Shown in pieces: positions 8,433-17,371 of a DNA stretch of 64,000 bases. Every line of letters starts with the position of its first letter. Within the stretch, counting starts at the first letter, position 1. The position numbers and the translations under genes were made by a program. Origin of the DNA: Maribacter sp. PR1 (GTDB lineage Bacteria > Bacteroidota > Bacteroidia > Flavobacteriales > Flavobacteriaceae); contig NZ_JAQPCG010000006.1 in NCBI RefSeq assembly GCF_028464145.1, forward strand, positions 62,001-126,000, in the 5' to 3' direction. A model generated the notes under the pieces. That model had not been told where the DNA came from and did no database searches. It saw nothing but the letters and a program-made list of their open reading frames with translations.

Positions 8433-9551
8433 ATGAATCATATAGATCGAAGAAACTGGTTAAAGACTTTTGCGCTCAGTAGTGGTTTTACAGTTTTGGG
8501 AGGTACGGCCCAACTGGCATGGGGTAATACCTTAAAAGGAAGTAACAATACCGCGCTAAAAATTGCCAAGCTTAATAGCAATGAAAATCCGTTCGGACCT
8601 TCGGATAAAGTAAGGAAAGCCATTACTGCCGCTTTTGATAAGGCTTGTAGGTATCCATCCATGGTCTTTAAACCACTCTTGGAAAAAATAGCAGAGACCG
8701 AGGGAGTCTCAACAGATCATATCGTTGTCACCGGTGGGTCCACGGAAGGACTTAAGGCAGTGGGTCTTACCTACGGTTTAAATGGTGGTGAGTTGATTGC
8801 TGCCGACCCAACCTTTCAATCCATGCTTACTTATGCCGAAAACTTTGGCGCCTACGTACACCGAGTTCCTGTGGACGAGAATATGCAACACGATTTAAAG
8901 GAAATGGAAAACCGAATCAATAGTAAAACCCGACTCATATTTATCTGTAACCCCAACAATCCCACCGGGACCCTTTTGGACAAAAACGACCTGAAATCCT
9001 TTTGCGAAAGCACCAGTGAAAAAGCCATGGTTTTTAGCGATGAAGCATATTACGATTTTATCACGGAACCGGATTATCCTTCTATGGTCAGTTTGGTAAA
9101 GGAAGGTAAGAACATTATTGTGTCCAAAACTTTTTCCAAAGTGTATGGTATGGCGGGCATGCGTATTGGTTATTTGGTAGCACGGCCGGATATTGCAAAA
9201 CGTTTAAGAAAGAATATCATGGCAATGACCAATGTTTTGGCCATTGAAGCTGCAAAGCAAGCCTTGGATGATGATGAGTTCTACAAGTTCAGTATTGCCA
9301 AAAATGTTGAGGCAAAAGAATCCATATATAAGACTTTGGACGATTTAGAGCTTCCATATATTAAATCCCATACCAATTTTGTCTTTTTTAAAACCGGTAA
9401 ACATATCAGTGGACTTATGCCGGCCATGGAAAAAGAGAATGTTTTTATCGGAAGACCGTTCCCTCCTTTTTATGATTGGGCACGAATTAGTACCGGAACT
9501 ATGGAGGACATGAAGCAATTTGATGTGGCTTTAAAAAGGGTCTTTTCCTAA
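8433..9551 (+). CDS. Tat-exported, HisC-like class I/II PLP aminotransferase
   Basis: A fold-type I PLP enzyme of 372 aa, closest in motif to histidinol-phosphate aminotransferases: NSNENPFGPSDKVR at the N-terminus, the cofactor segment CNPNNPTGT, and the Schiff-base lysine in SKTFSKVYGMAGMRIGYL (about residue 235). Unlike biosynthetic HisC it begins with a twin-arginine signal, MNHIDRRNWLKTFALSSGF, with a hydrophobic stretch and Ala-rich end near residue 30. It should therefore be folded with PLP in the cytoplasm and exported to the periplasm. The substrate cannot be told from sequence, and the gene is not in a his operon. Directly after its stop (9549-9551) begins a decayed fragment of the yifB 3' end in antisense. 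Confidence 0.85.
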   Translation: MNHIDRRNWLKTFALSSGFTVLGGTAQLAWGNTLKGSNNTALKIAKLNSNENPFGPSDKVRKAITAAFDKACRYPSMVFKPLLEKIAETEGVSTDHIVVTGGSTEGLKAVGLTYGLNGGELIAADPTFQSMLTYAENFGAYVHRVPVDENMQHDLKEMENRINSKTRLIFICNPNNPTGTLLDKNDLKSFCESTSEKAMVFSDEAYYDFITEPDYPSMVSLVKEGKNIIVSKTFSKVYGMAGMRIGYLVARPDIAKRLRKNIMAMTNVLAIEAAKQALDDDEFYKFSIAKNVEAKESIYKTLDDLELPYIKSHTNFVFFKTGKHISGLMPAMEKENVFIGRPFPPFYDWARISTGTMEDMKQFDVALKRVFS

Positions 9552-9705
9552 CCAACCCTCCCGTTACAAACTTATACATTGAATTGCTTAGCTAAATATG
9601 ATCTCCGTTTACCCCAGGGAATGGTCTAAATCGGCCATAGTTCTTGTAACTTTTAAGATTCGGTCATACAGCACGAATTGAATAGATTAAGGCTTTAATC
9701 CGGAA
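9551..9705 (-). pseudogene. Decayed yifB 3'-end fragment (copy A)
   Basis: Read on the minus strand, this stretch translates (after one extra base) to YDRILKVTRTMADLDHSLG, then stops and further pieces AIQC-ISL and REGWL. That matches the last 45 or so residues of intact YifB (YDRILKVARTISDLDNSQ ... AIQYRSLDREGWLG at 12752-12900). Several stop codons and a frameshift show it is dead. It is the most decayed of three yifB 3' ends in the window, and all three lie in the same orientation. It ends exactly at the stop codon of the aminotransferase gene. Confidence 0.85.
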
Positions 9706-9758
9706 GGATTTGAATGCGTAAAATACTTATATTTATATTCAGCATAAACTTTATCTTG

Positions 9759-10619
9759 ATGAAAACTATGAAAGTCTCAATTTTTAGCTATTTGATTTTT
9801 ACTTCACTAATTGCGTTTGCACAACCAAAAGAAGCAGTTGAAAACTGGAAGGGAAAGAAAGTGCTATTGATTGGGGCTCATCCCGATGATGATCATCAAT
9901 CCCATGGCACATTGGCTATGCTAAATAAAAATGGCAATGAAATATATATCCTGACCATGAGTACCGGGAATGTAGGAACAAAGGACACAAAACTTGGAAA
10001 GGATGACCTTGCCAAGATTAGACGGATTGAACAACTCGATGCAATGAAACAAATTGGTTTATCTGAAGATCGGTACATTAATTTGGGTTATGATGATGGT
10101 AGACTGGAATTTGCGAATAAGGAGGAAGCTATTGGTAAATTGGTATATTATATAAGAAAGCTAAAACCCGATGTATTAATGGCTTTTGATCCTGGTTATA
10201 ATTATCAGGTTTGGCACAAAAGTGATCATCGTGCGGCGGCATATTTGGCCGCTGATGCTGTAAGAGCAGCCGAATGGCCTTTGATGTATGAAGGGCATAT
10301 CATACAGGACAAATTAGAGGCGCATGTTATTCCTGAATTCCTTTTCTATGGAGGCAATGTGTCGGACAAAAACACTATTGTAGATATTACTGACTTCGTA
10401 GATCAGCGCGTAAACGCAGGCTCCAAATATGTGAGTCAATGGACATCAGGATGGAATAATTATCTGGGACATGATATTGAAAACTATCCCGCCGCAGAAA
10501 AGGAAAAATTATTTAACAAAATCAAGGGTCGTATTAAAGTAATTGATGGAAAATTTGTTGAGAGATTTAGATACCACCAAGGAGCACCAGACTCCATGGG
10601 TCATGGGCCAAGGGATTAA
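9759..10619 (+). CDS. Secreted PIG-L family deacetylase
   Basis: Zinc-dependent N-deacetylase of the PIG-L/LmbE fold, acting on GlcNAc-type or other N-acetyl groups outside the cytoplasm. The zinc motif AHPDDDHQSHG is present (His and Asp ligands), with the later KSDHRAAAYLAADAV supplying the third histidine. The frame opens at 9714, but the ATG at 9759 starts a normal signal peptide, MKTMKVSIFSYLIFTSLIAF-AQ, so about 286 aa are expected. The substrate is unknown; sugar conjugates or small thiols are the family range. It sits alone between two decayed yifB fragments, which suggests acquisition together with a yifB 3' end. Confidence 0.88.
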   Translation: MKTMKVSIFSYLIFTSLIAFAQPKEAVENWKGKKVLLIGAHPDDDHQSHGTLAMLNKNGNEIYILTMSTGNVGTKDTKLGKDDLAKIRRIEQLDAMKQIGLSEDRYINLGYDDGRLEFANKEEAIGKLVYYIRKLKPDVLMAFDPGYNYQVWHKSDHRAAAYLAADAVRAAEWPLMYEGHIIQDKLEAHVIPEFLFYGGNVSDKNTIVDITDFVDQRVNAGSKYVSQWTSGWNNYLGHDIENYPAAEKEKLFNKIKGRIKVIDGKFVERFRYHQGAPDSMGHGPRD

Positions 10620-10858
10620 TGCCGCTCTTTCAAAATCGGAGCTGCTGCAAATCCTTTGTAAAATGAAACTCTGATGTTCTATAGCGTAAATTAAATATTT
10701 CTTTACCTTGATGAGGAAACCACAACAATTACTTCAATTGATAAAATTCTTAGGAAAAGTTCGCTGATGTCTGCTCATTGCAAATAAGTTCAGCAAATAC
10801 ACCAAGCGGACACCAAACAGAAACTCGTGGCAAAATTAATCACTGAAAACTACCCTAA

Positions 10859-11418
10859 TCACCCTTCTCTATTTAAAGAACAATATTGTATCGCTTCCGA
10901 AATATGATTCCCGTTCAAATCCTTTTCATTAGCTAAATCGGCAATGGTACGGGCGACTTTTAAAATTCTGTCATAGGCCCCGGCGGAAAGATTCAAGTGC
11001 TCCATAGCATTTTTAAGTAAGGCTTTCGAGGTTTCGTCTAGCCTACAAAACTTCCGGATCTGTTTGGTATTCATTTGTGCATTGTAATGCACATTTTCCA
11101 AATCCTCAAAACGCTTGGTCTGTTTTTCCCCTGCTGCAGTTACCCGTTTGCGGATGTCCACACTGCTCTCCCCTTTTCTATCTTCGGAGAGTTTCTCAAA
11201 GGGTACCGGTGTTACTTCAATATGAATGTCAATTCGATCTAACAGTGGTCCGGAGACCTTGCTTAGATAGCGTTGCATTTCTGCAGGAGAAGAGGTAACC
11301 GGGGCATCCGGATCATTAAAGTAACCACACGGACTACGATTCATACGGGCCACAAGCATAAAACTAATGGGATAGCTTACTAAAAAACGAGCTTTTAAAG
11401 AGTGACCTTTCTATCCCT
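10859..11418 (-). pseudogene. Partial yifB duplicate, C-terminal third (copy B)
   Basis: A frame from 11359 to 10859 encodes the last 166 or so residues of a YifB protein, and recognisable homology continues to about 11418. There is no AAA+ core. Key residues of the intact gene's SMNPSPGGYFNDPD are altered (RMNRSPCGYFNDPD), two conserved Arg are Gly (TAAGEK, LSAGAY), and the terminal TGG codon is TGA. Between about 11060 and 11345 it is nearly identical to the intact gene at 12962-13247 (roughly ten differences by hand comparison), whereas the terminal 200 bp are much more diverged, so the copy is a mosaic. No start, no Walker motifs: not functional as an ATPase. Confidence 0.9.
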
Positions 11419-11729
11419 AATAGTCTGTCATATCATTCGAAAAAAATCTTTATCAAACTCTAGTTACTAGTCAAAATAAAACGCTGATTTCTAAATAGTA
11501 TTTCGCTCCAAGTTAATAAGAGACCTCTCCACGAGCTTAGTCAATTTATAAGTCGCTATTTATTGGGAAAATATGTCCTAATTCTTGTAATCTGGATAAT
11601 CTAGGACATTGTTAAATAGCAATCAAATTAGATTAGTGAATATCATCTGCAGGTTTGCACATTAATGTATTTCAAATTAATGACAAGTCGATTGATGAGG
11701 GAACAATTAAACTTCTTAATAACAAACTA

Positions 11730-12614
11730 ATGAACGAAAAAGACTTAAAAAACAAAATAGTTTGGGTCACGGGCGCATCCTCCGGAATAGGAGCTTCCCT
11801 AGTTACCCAATTAAACAACCTAGGTACAATAGTAATTGCTTCAGCTAGACGAAAAGAAAAATTAGTTAAACTGAAGAAAAAGAGTAGCAATCCAAAAAAT
11901 ATCATCATTATTCCACTTGACATAACGAATACTAATTCAATTAAAAAGGCGATGGCAAAAATACAGCAGCTTGACAAACTTGATCTAGTAATTCATAATG
12001 CAGGAATTTCACAGAAAGGATTGGTGATTGAAAACGAAATGAAAATTGATAGAACTATTATGGAAACAAATTATTTTGGAACCATATCTCTTACAAAAGC
12101 AGTAATGCCTATTTATTTAAAACAAGGTTTTGGTTCGTTCGCAGTAGTATCAAGCTTTGCAGGTGTTATGGGTCTCCCTGGAAGGTCAGCCTATGCGGCA
12201 TCAAAACATGCCCTACATGGTTTTTTTGAATCATTAAGAGCTGAAAATATAAGATGTAAAATACATATAAGCTTTATTATTCCTGGCTTTATAAATACTA
12301 AGATAACGGCAAAAGGTCTATGCGGTGATGGTATACCACATGGTAGAGTAGAAACGTCCCATCAAATGGGTATGACTCCGGGGCAATGTGCTGATAAAAT
12401 CATTAAAGGGTTAAGCAAGCGAAAATCGAGAATTTTAATTGGAAAAATCGAAGTGTTCTTACTTTATATACATAAAATTTCCCCAAGATTAAGTCATTAC
12501 ATTATAAAAAATCATCCTATGAAAAGAATTCGCAATATTAAGTCTAAAATTAAACGCCCTATTAGGTTTAAGAGAACTTCAATGATTGAAAAGGTAAATG
12601 AAGAATTCAAATAA
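11730..12614 (+). CDS. Short-chain dehydrogenase/reductase (DHRS7-like)
   Basis: NAD(P)-dependent oxidoreductase with a classical SDR core: TGASSGIG cofactor loop, HNAG (HNAGIS), and the catalytic YAASKHA (Tyr-x-x-x-Lys) with the upstream Ser in VVSSFAG. The open frame begins at 11655, but the ATG at 11730 (MNEKDLKNKIVWVTGASSG) is the natural family start, giving 294 aa. A basic C-terminal extension with a hydrophobic segment follows the core and could bind membranes. The gene is visibly richer in A+T, with AAA/ATA/TTA codons, than the flanking genes and lies between yifB copy B and intact yifB; both point to horizontal acquisition. Substrate unknown. Confidence 0.88.
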   Translation: MNEKDLKNKIVWVTGASSGIGASLVTQLNNLGTIVIASARRKEKLVKLKKKSSNPKNIIIIPLDITNTNSIKKAMAKIQQLDKLDLVIHNAGISQKGLVIENEMKIDRTIMETNYFGTISLTKAVMPIYLKQGFGSFAVVSSFAGVMGLPGRSAYAASKHALHGFFESLRAENIRCKIHISFIIPGFINTKITAKGLCGDGIPHGRVETSHQMGMTPGQCADKIIKGLSKRKSRILIGKIEVFLLYIHKISPRLSHYIIKNHPMKRIRNIKSKIKRPIRFKRTSMIEKVNEEFK

Positions 12615-12751
12615 TCCTTGCTAAAATAAAATTATTTATTCCAGAATCATAATGATTTATAATTTCTAAGTAGATAAAACTTATCTATGCGTCTATATTT
12701 AAAACATTAAATTACAATTAGTTACAACAAATCTATTAATTTGATATAAGA

Positions 12752-14287
12752 CTATCCCAACCAACCCTCCCTATCCAAACTCCGATATTGAATCGCTTCG
12801 CTGATATGGTTTCCATTTACTTCCTGCGAGTTATCCAAATCTGATATGGTCCGCGCAACTTTTAAGATTCGATCATAAGCACGAGCTGAAAGGTTTAATC
12901 GCTCCATCGCATTTTTAAGTAGAGATTTAGATTTTTCGTCCAGCTTACAATATTCCCGTATTTGTTTGGTATTCATTTGTGCATTGTAATGCACATTTTC
13001 CAAATCCTCAAAACGCTTGGTCTGTTTTTCCCTTGCTGCAGTTACCCGTTTGCGGATGTCCACACTGCTCTCTCCTTTTCTATCTTCGGAGAGTTTCTCA
13101 AAGGGTACCGGTGTTACTTCAATATGAATGTCAATTCGGTCTAACAGTGGTCCGGAAATCTTGCTTAGATAACGTTGCATTTCTGCAGGAGAAGAGGTAA
13201 CCGGGGCATCCGGATCATTAAAGTAACCACCCGGACTAGGGTTCATACTGGCTACCAGCATAAAACTACTGGGATAGGTAACCGTAAAGCGTGCTCTTGA
13301 GATAGTCACCTCCCGGTCCTCCAAGGGCTGACGCATAACTTCCAAAACACCTCTCTTGAACTCTGGTAATTCATCCAAAAACAGTACTCCATTATGGGAA
13401 AGGGATATTTCACCTGGTTGCGGGTATGCTCCTCCACCAACTAAGGCTACATCGGAAATCGTATGGTGAGGACTTCTAAAAGGTCTTTGACTCATTAGTC
13501 CCATATTTTTTATTTTCCCTACAACACTATGAATTTTAGTAGTTTCCAAGGCTTCATGTAAGGTCATTGGTGGTAAAATAGAGGGCAACCTCTTGGCCAA
13601 CATCGTTTTTCCGGCACCTGGCGGACCAATAAGAATTATGTTATGTCCCCCGGCTGCAGCGATTTCCATACAGCGTTTAATGCTCTCCTGACCTTTAACA
13701 TCGGAAAAATCAAATTCTGGAAAGTCAAGGCTTTTATAAAATTCGGCACGGGTATCTATGATGGTTTGCTCTAAAGGTGTTCCCTGGTCAAAAAACTCCA
13801 ATACCTGTTTGATGTTATCCACACCATAAACTTTCAGATCGCTTACAATAGCCGCTTCCCTAGCGTTATCATTCGGTAATATAAACCCTGTAAAACCTTC
13901 TTCCTTAGCTTTAATGGCGATGGGCAAAGCACCCTTTATGGGCTGTAAACTTCCATCCAAGGAAAGTTCCCCCATAATGATGTACTTCTCAATATCCTCT
14001 GATTGTATTTGGTTGGACGCCGCTAAAATCCCCAATGCCAAAGTCAAATCGTACGCAGAACCCTCCTTTCTTAAATCGGCCGGGGCCATATTAATCGTAA
14101 TTTTCTTTCCTGGAATTTTATACCCGTTATTTTGTAATGCAGCGGCTATTCGGTAATTACTTTCTTTAATTGCGTTATCGGGAAGACCTACCAAATGATA
14201 ACCAATTCCTTTATCAATATTAACCTCAACGGTTATCGTAGTTGCCTCCACGCCAAAGACGGCGCTCCCGTAAACTTTTGTAAGCAT
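12752..14287 (-). CDS. yifB: YifB/ComM family Mg-chelatase-like AAA+ ATPase
   Basis: A full-length 511-aa AAA+ protein: N-terminal ChlI-like domain (residues 1-170), Walker A GPPGAGKT at 221-228, Walker B GVLFLDELPEF near 304, sensor region SMNPSPGGYFNDPD, and the C-terminal helical lid ending SLDREGWLG. Relatives such as ComM are helicases that promote branch migration during natural transformation in some bacteria. That this copy does so is inference. The ATG at 14287 gives the standard MLTKVYGSAVFGVEA start. Two partial copies of its 3' end lie downstream. comM is also known as an insertion target for resistance islands in Acinetobacter, although by a different geometry. Confidence 0.96.
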   Translation of the reverse strand: MLTKVYGSAVFGVEATTITVEVNIDKGIGYHLVGLPDNAIKESNYRIAAALQNNGYKIPGKKITINMAPADLRKEGSAYDLTLALGILAASNQIQSEDIEKYIIMGELSLDGSLQPIKGALPIAIKAKEEGFTGFILPNDNAREAAIVSDLKVYGVDNIKQVLEFFDQGTPLEQTIIDTRAEFYKSLDFPEFDFSDVKGQESIKRCMEIAAAGGHNIILIGPPGAGKTMLAKRLPSILPPMTLHEALETTKIHSVVGKIKNMGLMSQRPFRSPHHTISDVALVGGGAYPQPGEISLSHNGVLFLDELPEFKRGVLEVMRQPLEDREVTISRARFTVTYPSSFMLVASMNPSPGGYFNDPDAPVTSSPAEMQRYLSKISGPLLDRIDIHIEVTPVPFEKLSEDRKGESSVDIRKRVTAAREKQTKRFEDLENVHYNAQMNTKQIREYCKLDEKSKSLLKNAMERLNLSARAYDRILKVARTISDLDNSQEVNGNHISEAIQYRSLDREGWLG

Positions 14288-14342
14288 TTGATTTTCCTTT
14301 GGGCTAAATGTAATATTTTTCGACCAAAGTTTATTTTTCCAT

Positions 14343-16091
14343 TTATTCTATAGTGAATCGACTTGTAAGAAGAACAGGTTTACCAGAAAGTGTAAACCCT
14401 TCTACGACCACCTCGAATTCCCCCTTGATATCCGAGCTGTAAAAATCTATTTCCTGTACTTTCTGGGTTATTTGATACTTAGGTAGCCAAAGTAATTGAT
14501 ATCTAAAATCCGGTAGGCGATCATATTTTTCCCTGGCAGCACCCTGATAGGATTGACGATAGTAATTCTTACTCTCATTGGGTTTAAAAAGTTCTTGCGA
14601 GAACAGATTATCCGTATAGTAGTTTTCGAAATAGTCGTTTTTAAATGTTGTAATATCTACTACGCCTTGAAATGTTTTGGTACCATAAAAATGATTGTTT
14701 CTGGAAATGCTTATCGTGTTTATCCTATTGGATGGCAAATTTAAGAGTCGGCCATGATCTAAAACCAAAATCCCATCTACGATGACTAAAGGTAACTGAC
14801 CAGAATCAACATAGGGATCTTCCGGTCTAACGTGAAACTGCATTTCACCATTTTTATCGGCCTGTAACCACACATGCTCAACAATTTCCACAAAAGTTTC
14901 TTTTACTGTTGAAAATCGGGTGTATTCATCCAAAACATATTTCTTTACATCGGGACCATAAAACCTTGCATTCCCATTTCCCAATAATATAGTGTCCGGT
15001 TTACTACTGTAATAGGCATTTTCAATTTGATTATGAATACTACGTTCTTTAATAACCGGCTCCATTTCCTTATCCAATTTAAATGAGTGATAATTAAGTT
15101 GGGAAAAGTCTAATGATTTTTCTGGATAAAATACTATATCATATTTACTTTCACCTCCTCCTAAAGGTTGCAAGTAAATATCCTGTGCTGTATAGTCTTT
15201 ATCCACATTAACAAAAAACTCGCCATTATCATCGGTATTTACAATTTTCAGAAGATAATCCTCGCCCGGGAACGAAGCTGCAAGTAAAACTTCCTTTTTA
15301 TCACCTGCATCTTCTGTTTTTGAGACCTTGCCACTGATCAGTTCACCTCTAAGTTCTGGAAGAATTAATTCTTGAACAATCTGTTCTGATGGATACACCG
15401 TTTGATAATCCATAACAGAAAGGTTTTCCGGGGCTTTCAACTCATTAACCCTTCTCACTGAAATTACATAGTTTCCTAGACCTTCCTGATAGCCCTTCGA
15501 AATAAGTTCTAAATGAATGGAATCCCTTATTCCATAGGTATTCTTATCCAATTGCATTTCTAATGGTATACTCCCATATGTAACTGCTTTTCCTTTTCCC
15601 TTATATTCATCATGGTTCTCCAATAACTTGGCTTGCCTAAAAACCGCTTGGTCACTGGTGTATGGATTTATTATGGTAAGGTCCTGACTGAAAAAATAAC
15701 CTTTACCATTATTTAACATCCATTGTGTATAGGCAACCAACTTATAATTCCCGGATGGGATGTTGGATGGAATAAAAAAGTTACTATCCCCTATCCCTTT
15801 ATTCAATTTAATTTTATGGTTAAGTACGATGTTGCCATTTTCGTTTACCAATTTTAAATAGGCAATTTTACTTACACCACTCAATTGTCCGGTTTTTGCC
15901 TTAAGGTTATATAGGGTGTAATAAAGGTATTCGCCAACGAAGCCTAAACTCGTATTTGTTTTTAAGTACACTTGCTCTTGGTAAGGTACTTTAGTTTCGT
16001 TGATAAAGGTATTGGTAGAAGTACCTTGGGCTGTTATGCTTAGCATACTGATATATAGTACCCCAAAAAAAATAAACCTAATTTTTCTCAT
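14343..16091 (-). CDS. Secreted MG2-like protein with TonB plug-like domain
   Basis: A 582-aa exported protein with a signal peptide (MRKIRFIFFGVLYISMLSIT-AQ). Residues about 27-140 resemble the macroglobulin MG2-type beta sandwich common in Bacteroidota surface proteins (EQVYLKTNTSLGFVGEYLYY, IPSGNYKLVAYTQWMLN). A region near 430-490 reads like the plug of TonB receptors (PLVIVDGILVLDHGRLLNL, YGTKTFQGVVDITTFK), but no 22-strand barrel follows. It is the last gene of the operon with the TonB receptor and three DUF4249 lipoproteins, 11 bp after the last of them, so it probably works at the outer membrane with them. The ligand is unknown. Confidence 0.75.
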   Translation of the reverse strand: MRKIRFIFFGVLYISMLSITAQGTSTNTFINETKVPYQEQVYLKTNTSLGFVGEYLYYTLYNLKAKTGQLSGVSKIAYLKLVNENGNIVLNHKIKLNKGIGDSNFFIPSNIPSGNYKLVAYTQWMLNNGKGYFFSQDLTIINPYTSDQAVFRQAKLLENHDEYKGKGKAVTYGSIPLEMQLDKNTYGIRDSIHLELISKGYQEGLGNYVISVRRVNELKAPENLSVMDYQTVYPSEQIVQELILPELRGELISGKVSKTEDAGDKKEVLLAASFPGEDYLLKIVNTDDNGEFFVNVDKDYTAQDIYLQPLGGGESKYDIVFYPEKSLDFSQLNYHSFKLDKEMEPVIKERSIHNQIENAYYSSKPDTILLGNGNARFYGPDVKKYVLDEYTRFSTVKETFVEIVEHVWLQADKNGEMQFHVRPEDPYVDSGQLPLVIVDGILVLDHGRLLNLPSNRINTISISRNNHFYGTKTFQGVVDITTFKNDYFENYYTDNLFSQELFKPNESKNYYRQSYQGAAREKYDRLPDFRYQLLWLPKYQITQKVQEIDFYSSDIKGEFEVVVEGFTLSGKPVLLTSRFTIE

Positions 16092-16102
16092 CTTTCTATT
16101 TT

Positions 16103-17365
16103 TTATTCAATCCAAAATTCTGGAACAACATTACTGCCGTATACAGTACAATCGCCACAAGGTGTAGGTACCATTAAAAAAGGGCCGTACTCACTAAAAT
16201 TCAAAGGATTGGTTTCTTGGTCATAATCTTCAACATATTTCAAGAGTTCCAATTCAATGGCAATCAGTAAAGGTGATGCTCCCGTTTCCGTAATAATTGG
16301 AGGAGAAACCAAATCACAACTTATTGGATAATCCGGTAAATTTTCATTGGGGAAAAAATCATTATAATCGAAAAAAATTCTTTTCTCCGAAACCGTACTG
16401 ACTTGAAAAAAACCAATAACATCTTCATTAGGTTCGGATAAGCTTCGAATGTTACCTTCCAAAAAACCGGTTTGTAACTGAGAAAAGAAATTTTCGGAAC
16501 CAGCCATGGATTCCAAGGTTTCATAATAGGTGAAGGCGGCCCTCGATTGTACATATTGTCTCACCAAAATGCTATATCTATGGGAAAGGATATAATTGTC
16601 CCTATTTATAAAACGAACGGGGAATTTACTAATACGGTCTTCACCAAATTCCGTTGTACTTTGTTGAATTATAGTATTCGAGGGTACGGTTTGATAACAA
16701 ATTTGCTCCTCTTGCTCCTTTGGACGTGTTCCCACTTCAGGTTCCGGTAGTGGAGAAACAATATAGGCATCCAAGCCACTCCAAAACGGTGCAATTATTT
16801 TATAGGTTTCCTCGTATTCGTACCTATAGTAATTAGATTGTCCCGTGGGATCATAGCTGTCTACATAAATAAACATACCTTCATTTTCCGCCACGTCATT
16901 AAAATCGCGCTCGGCATATAAATTATCTATTGTTGTTTGGGTGGGTACATTAGTTTCATCCGATCGGTATTCCTTTCCATCTTGTGTAAGGATACTTAAA
17001 GTGTATGTTCTGCCGGGCACCACCGAAAAGGCTTCATTTGACCGATATTCGCCATCAGATGCCTCTGAAAATGAATAAACGCTCCCATCACTATCCAAAA
17101 CAGATACATTGGCACCACTGACCCCAGACATTAATACAGTATCCAGCGGAAAGGTGCGGGACACCCTAATTTTCTGAACTTCCTCTTGATCTGTAATGGT
17201 TCCCTCTACGACCAAGGCACTTTTAAATTCGGTGCTCTCAAAATCAAAGGCATCTATGCAAGACTGGAAGGTTAACATAATGGCCATGTTAAGCAAAAAG
17301 ATTAAAACAACCTTACTATGTCTTTTTCTCATCAAGTTATTTATATTTTTTAAAATTTCCTTCAT
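16103..17365 (-). CDS. DUF4249 lipoprotein (paralogue 3 of 3)
   Basis: A surface or periplasmic lipoprotein of up to 420 aa. The lipobox is in MLTFQSCID (Cys near residue 36 from the first ATG). The inner ATG at 17332 gives a shorter signal peptide and may be the true start. The body starts with an Ig-like unit (SALVVEGTITDQEE, SRTFPLDT, YRSDETNVP) and ends with the DUF4249 signature PCGDCTVYGSNVVPEFWIE. Two homologues lie directly upstream in the operon with 6 and 15 bp gaps. DUF4249 proteins usually sit beside TonB receptors in this phylum. No biochemical role is known to me. Confidence 0.88.
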   Translation of the reverse strand: MKEILKNINNLMRKRHSKVVLIFLLNMAIMLTFQSCIDAFDFESTEFKSALVVEGTITDQEEVQKIRVSRTFPLDTVLMSGVSGANVSVLDSDGSVYSFSEASDGEYRSNEAFSVVPGRTYTLSILTQDGKEYRSDETNVPTQTTIDNLYAERDFNDVAENEGMFIYVDSYDPTGQSNYYRYEYEETYKIIAPFWSGLDAYIVSPLPEPEVGTRPKEQEEQICYQTVPSNTIIQQSTTEFGEDRISKFPVRFINRDNYILSHRYSILVRQYVQSRAAFTYYETLESMAGSENFFSQLQTGFLEGNIRSLSEPNEDVIGFFQVSTVSEKRIFFDYNDFFPNENLPDYPISCDLVSPPIITETGASPLLIAIELELLKYVEDYDQETNPLNFSEYGPFLMVPTPCGDCTVYGSNVVPEFWIE

Positions 17366-17371
17366 ACTTTT

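Noticed and set aside
9714-9758. Longer start for the PIG-L deacetylase
   Set aside because: The extension puts a second hydrophobic stretch before a normal signal peptide; the ATG at 9759 is simpler.
10620-10858. Possible small gene between the deacetylase and yifB copy B
   Set aside because: Short frames such as that at 10710 (MRKPQQLLQLIKFLGKVR) stop early and have no supporting signal; probably gene debris.
11077-11298. 73-aa plus-strand ORF, nearly identical to another at 12979-13200
   Set aside because: Both are antisense shadows of the duplicated yifB block, so the 'repeat protein' is an artefact of that duplication.
10859-11359. Treating the 166-aa YifB-like ORF as a functional small gene
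   Set aside because: It lacks the ATPase core, has lost conserved Arg, Pro and Gly residues and carries a premature stop. It is a pseudogene fragment.
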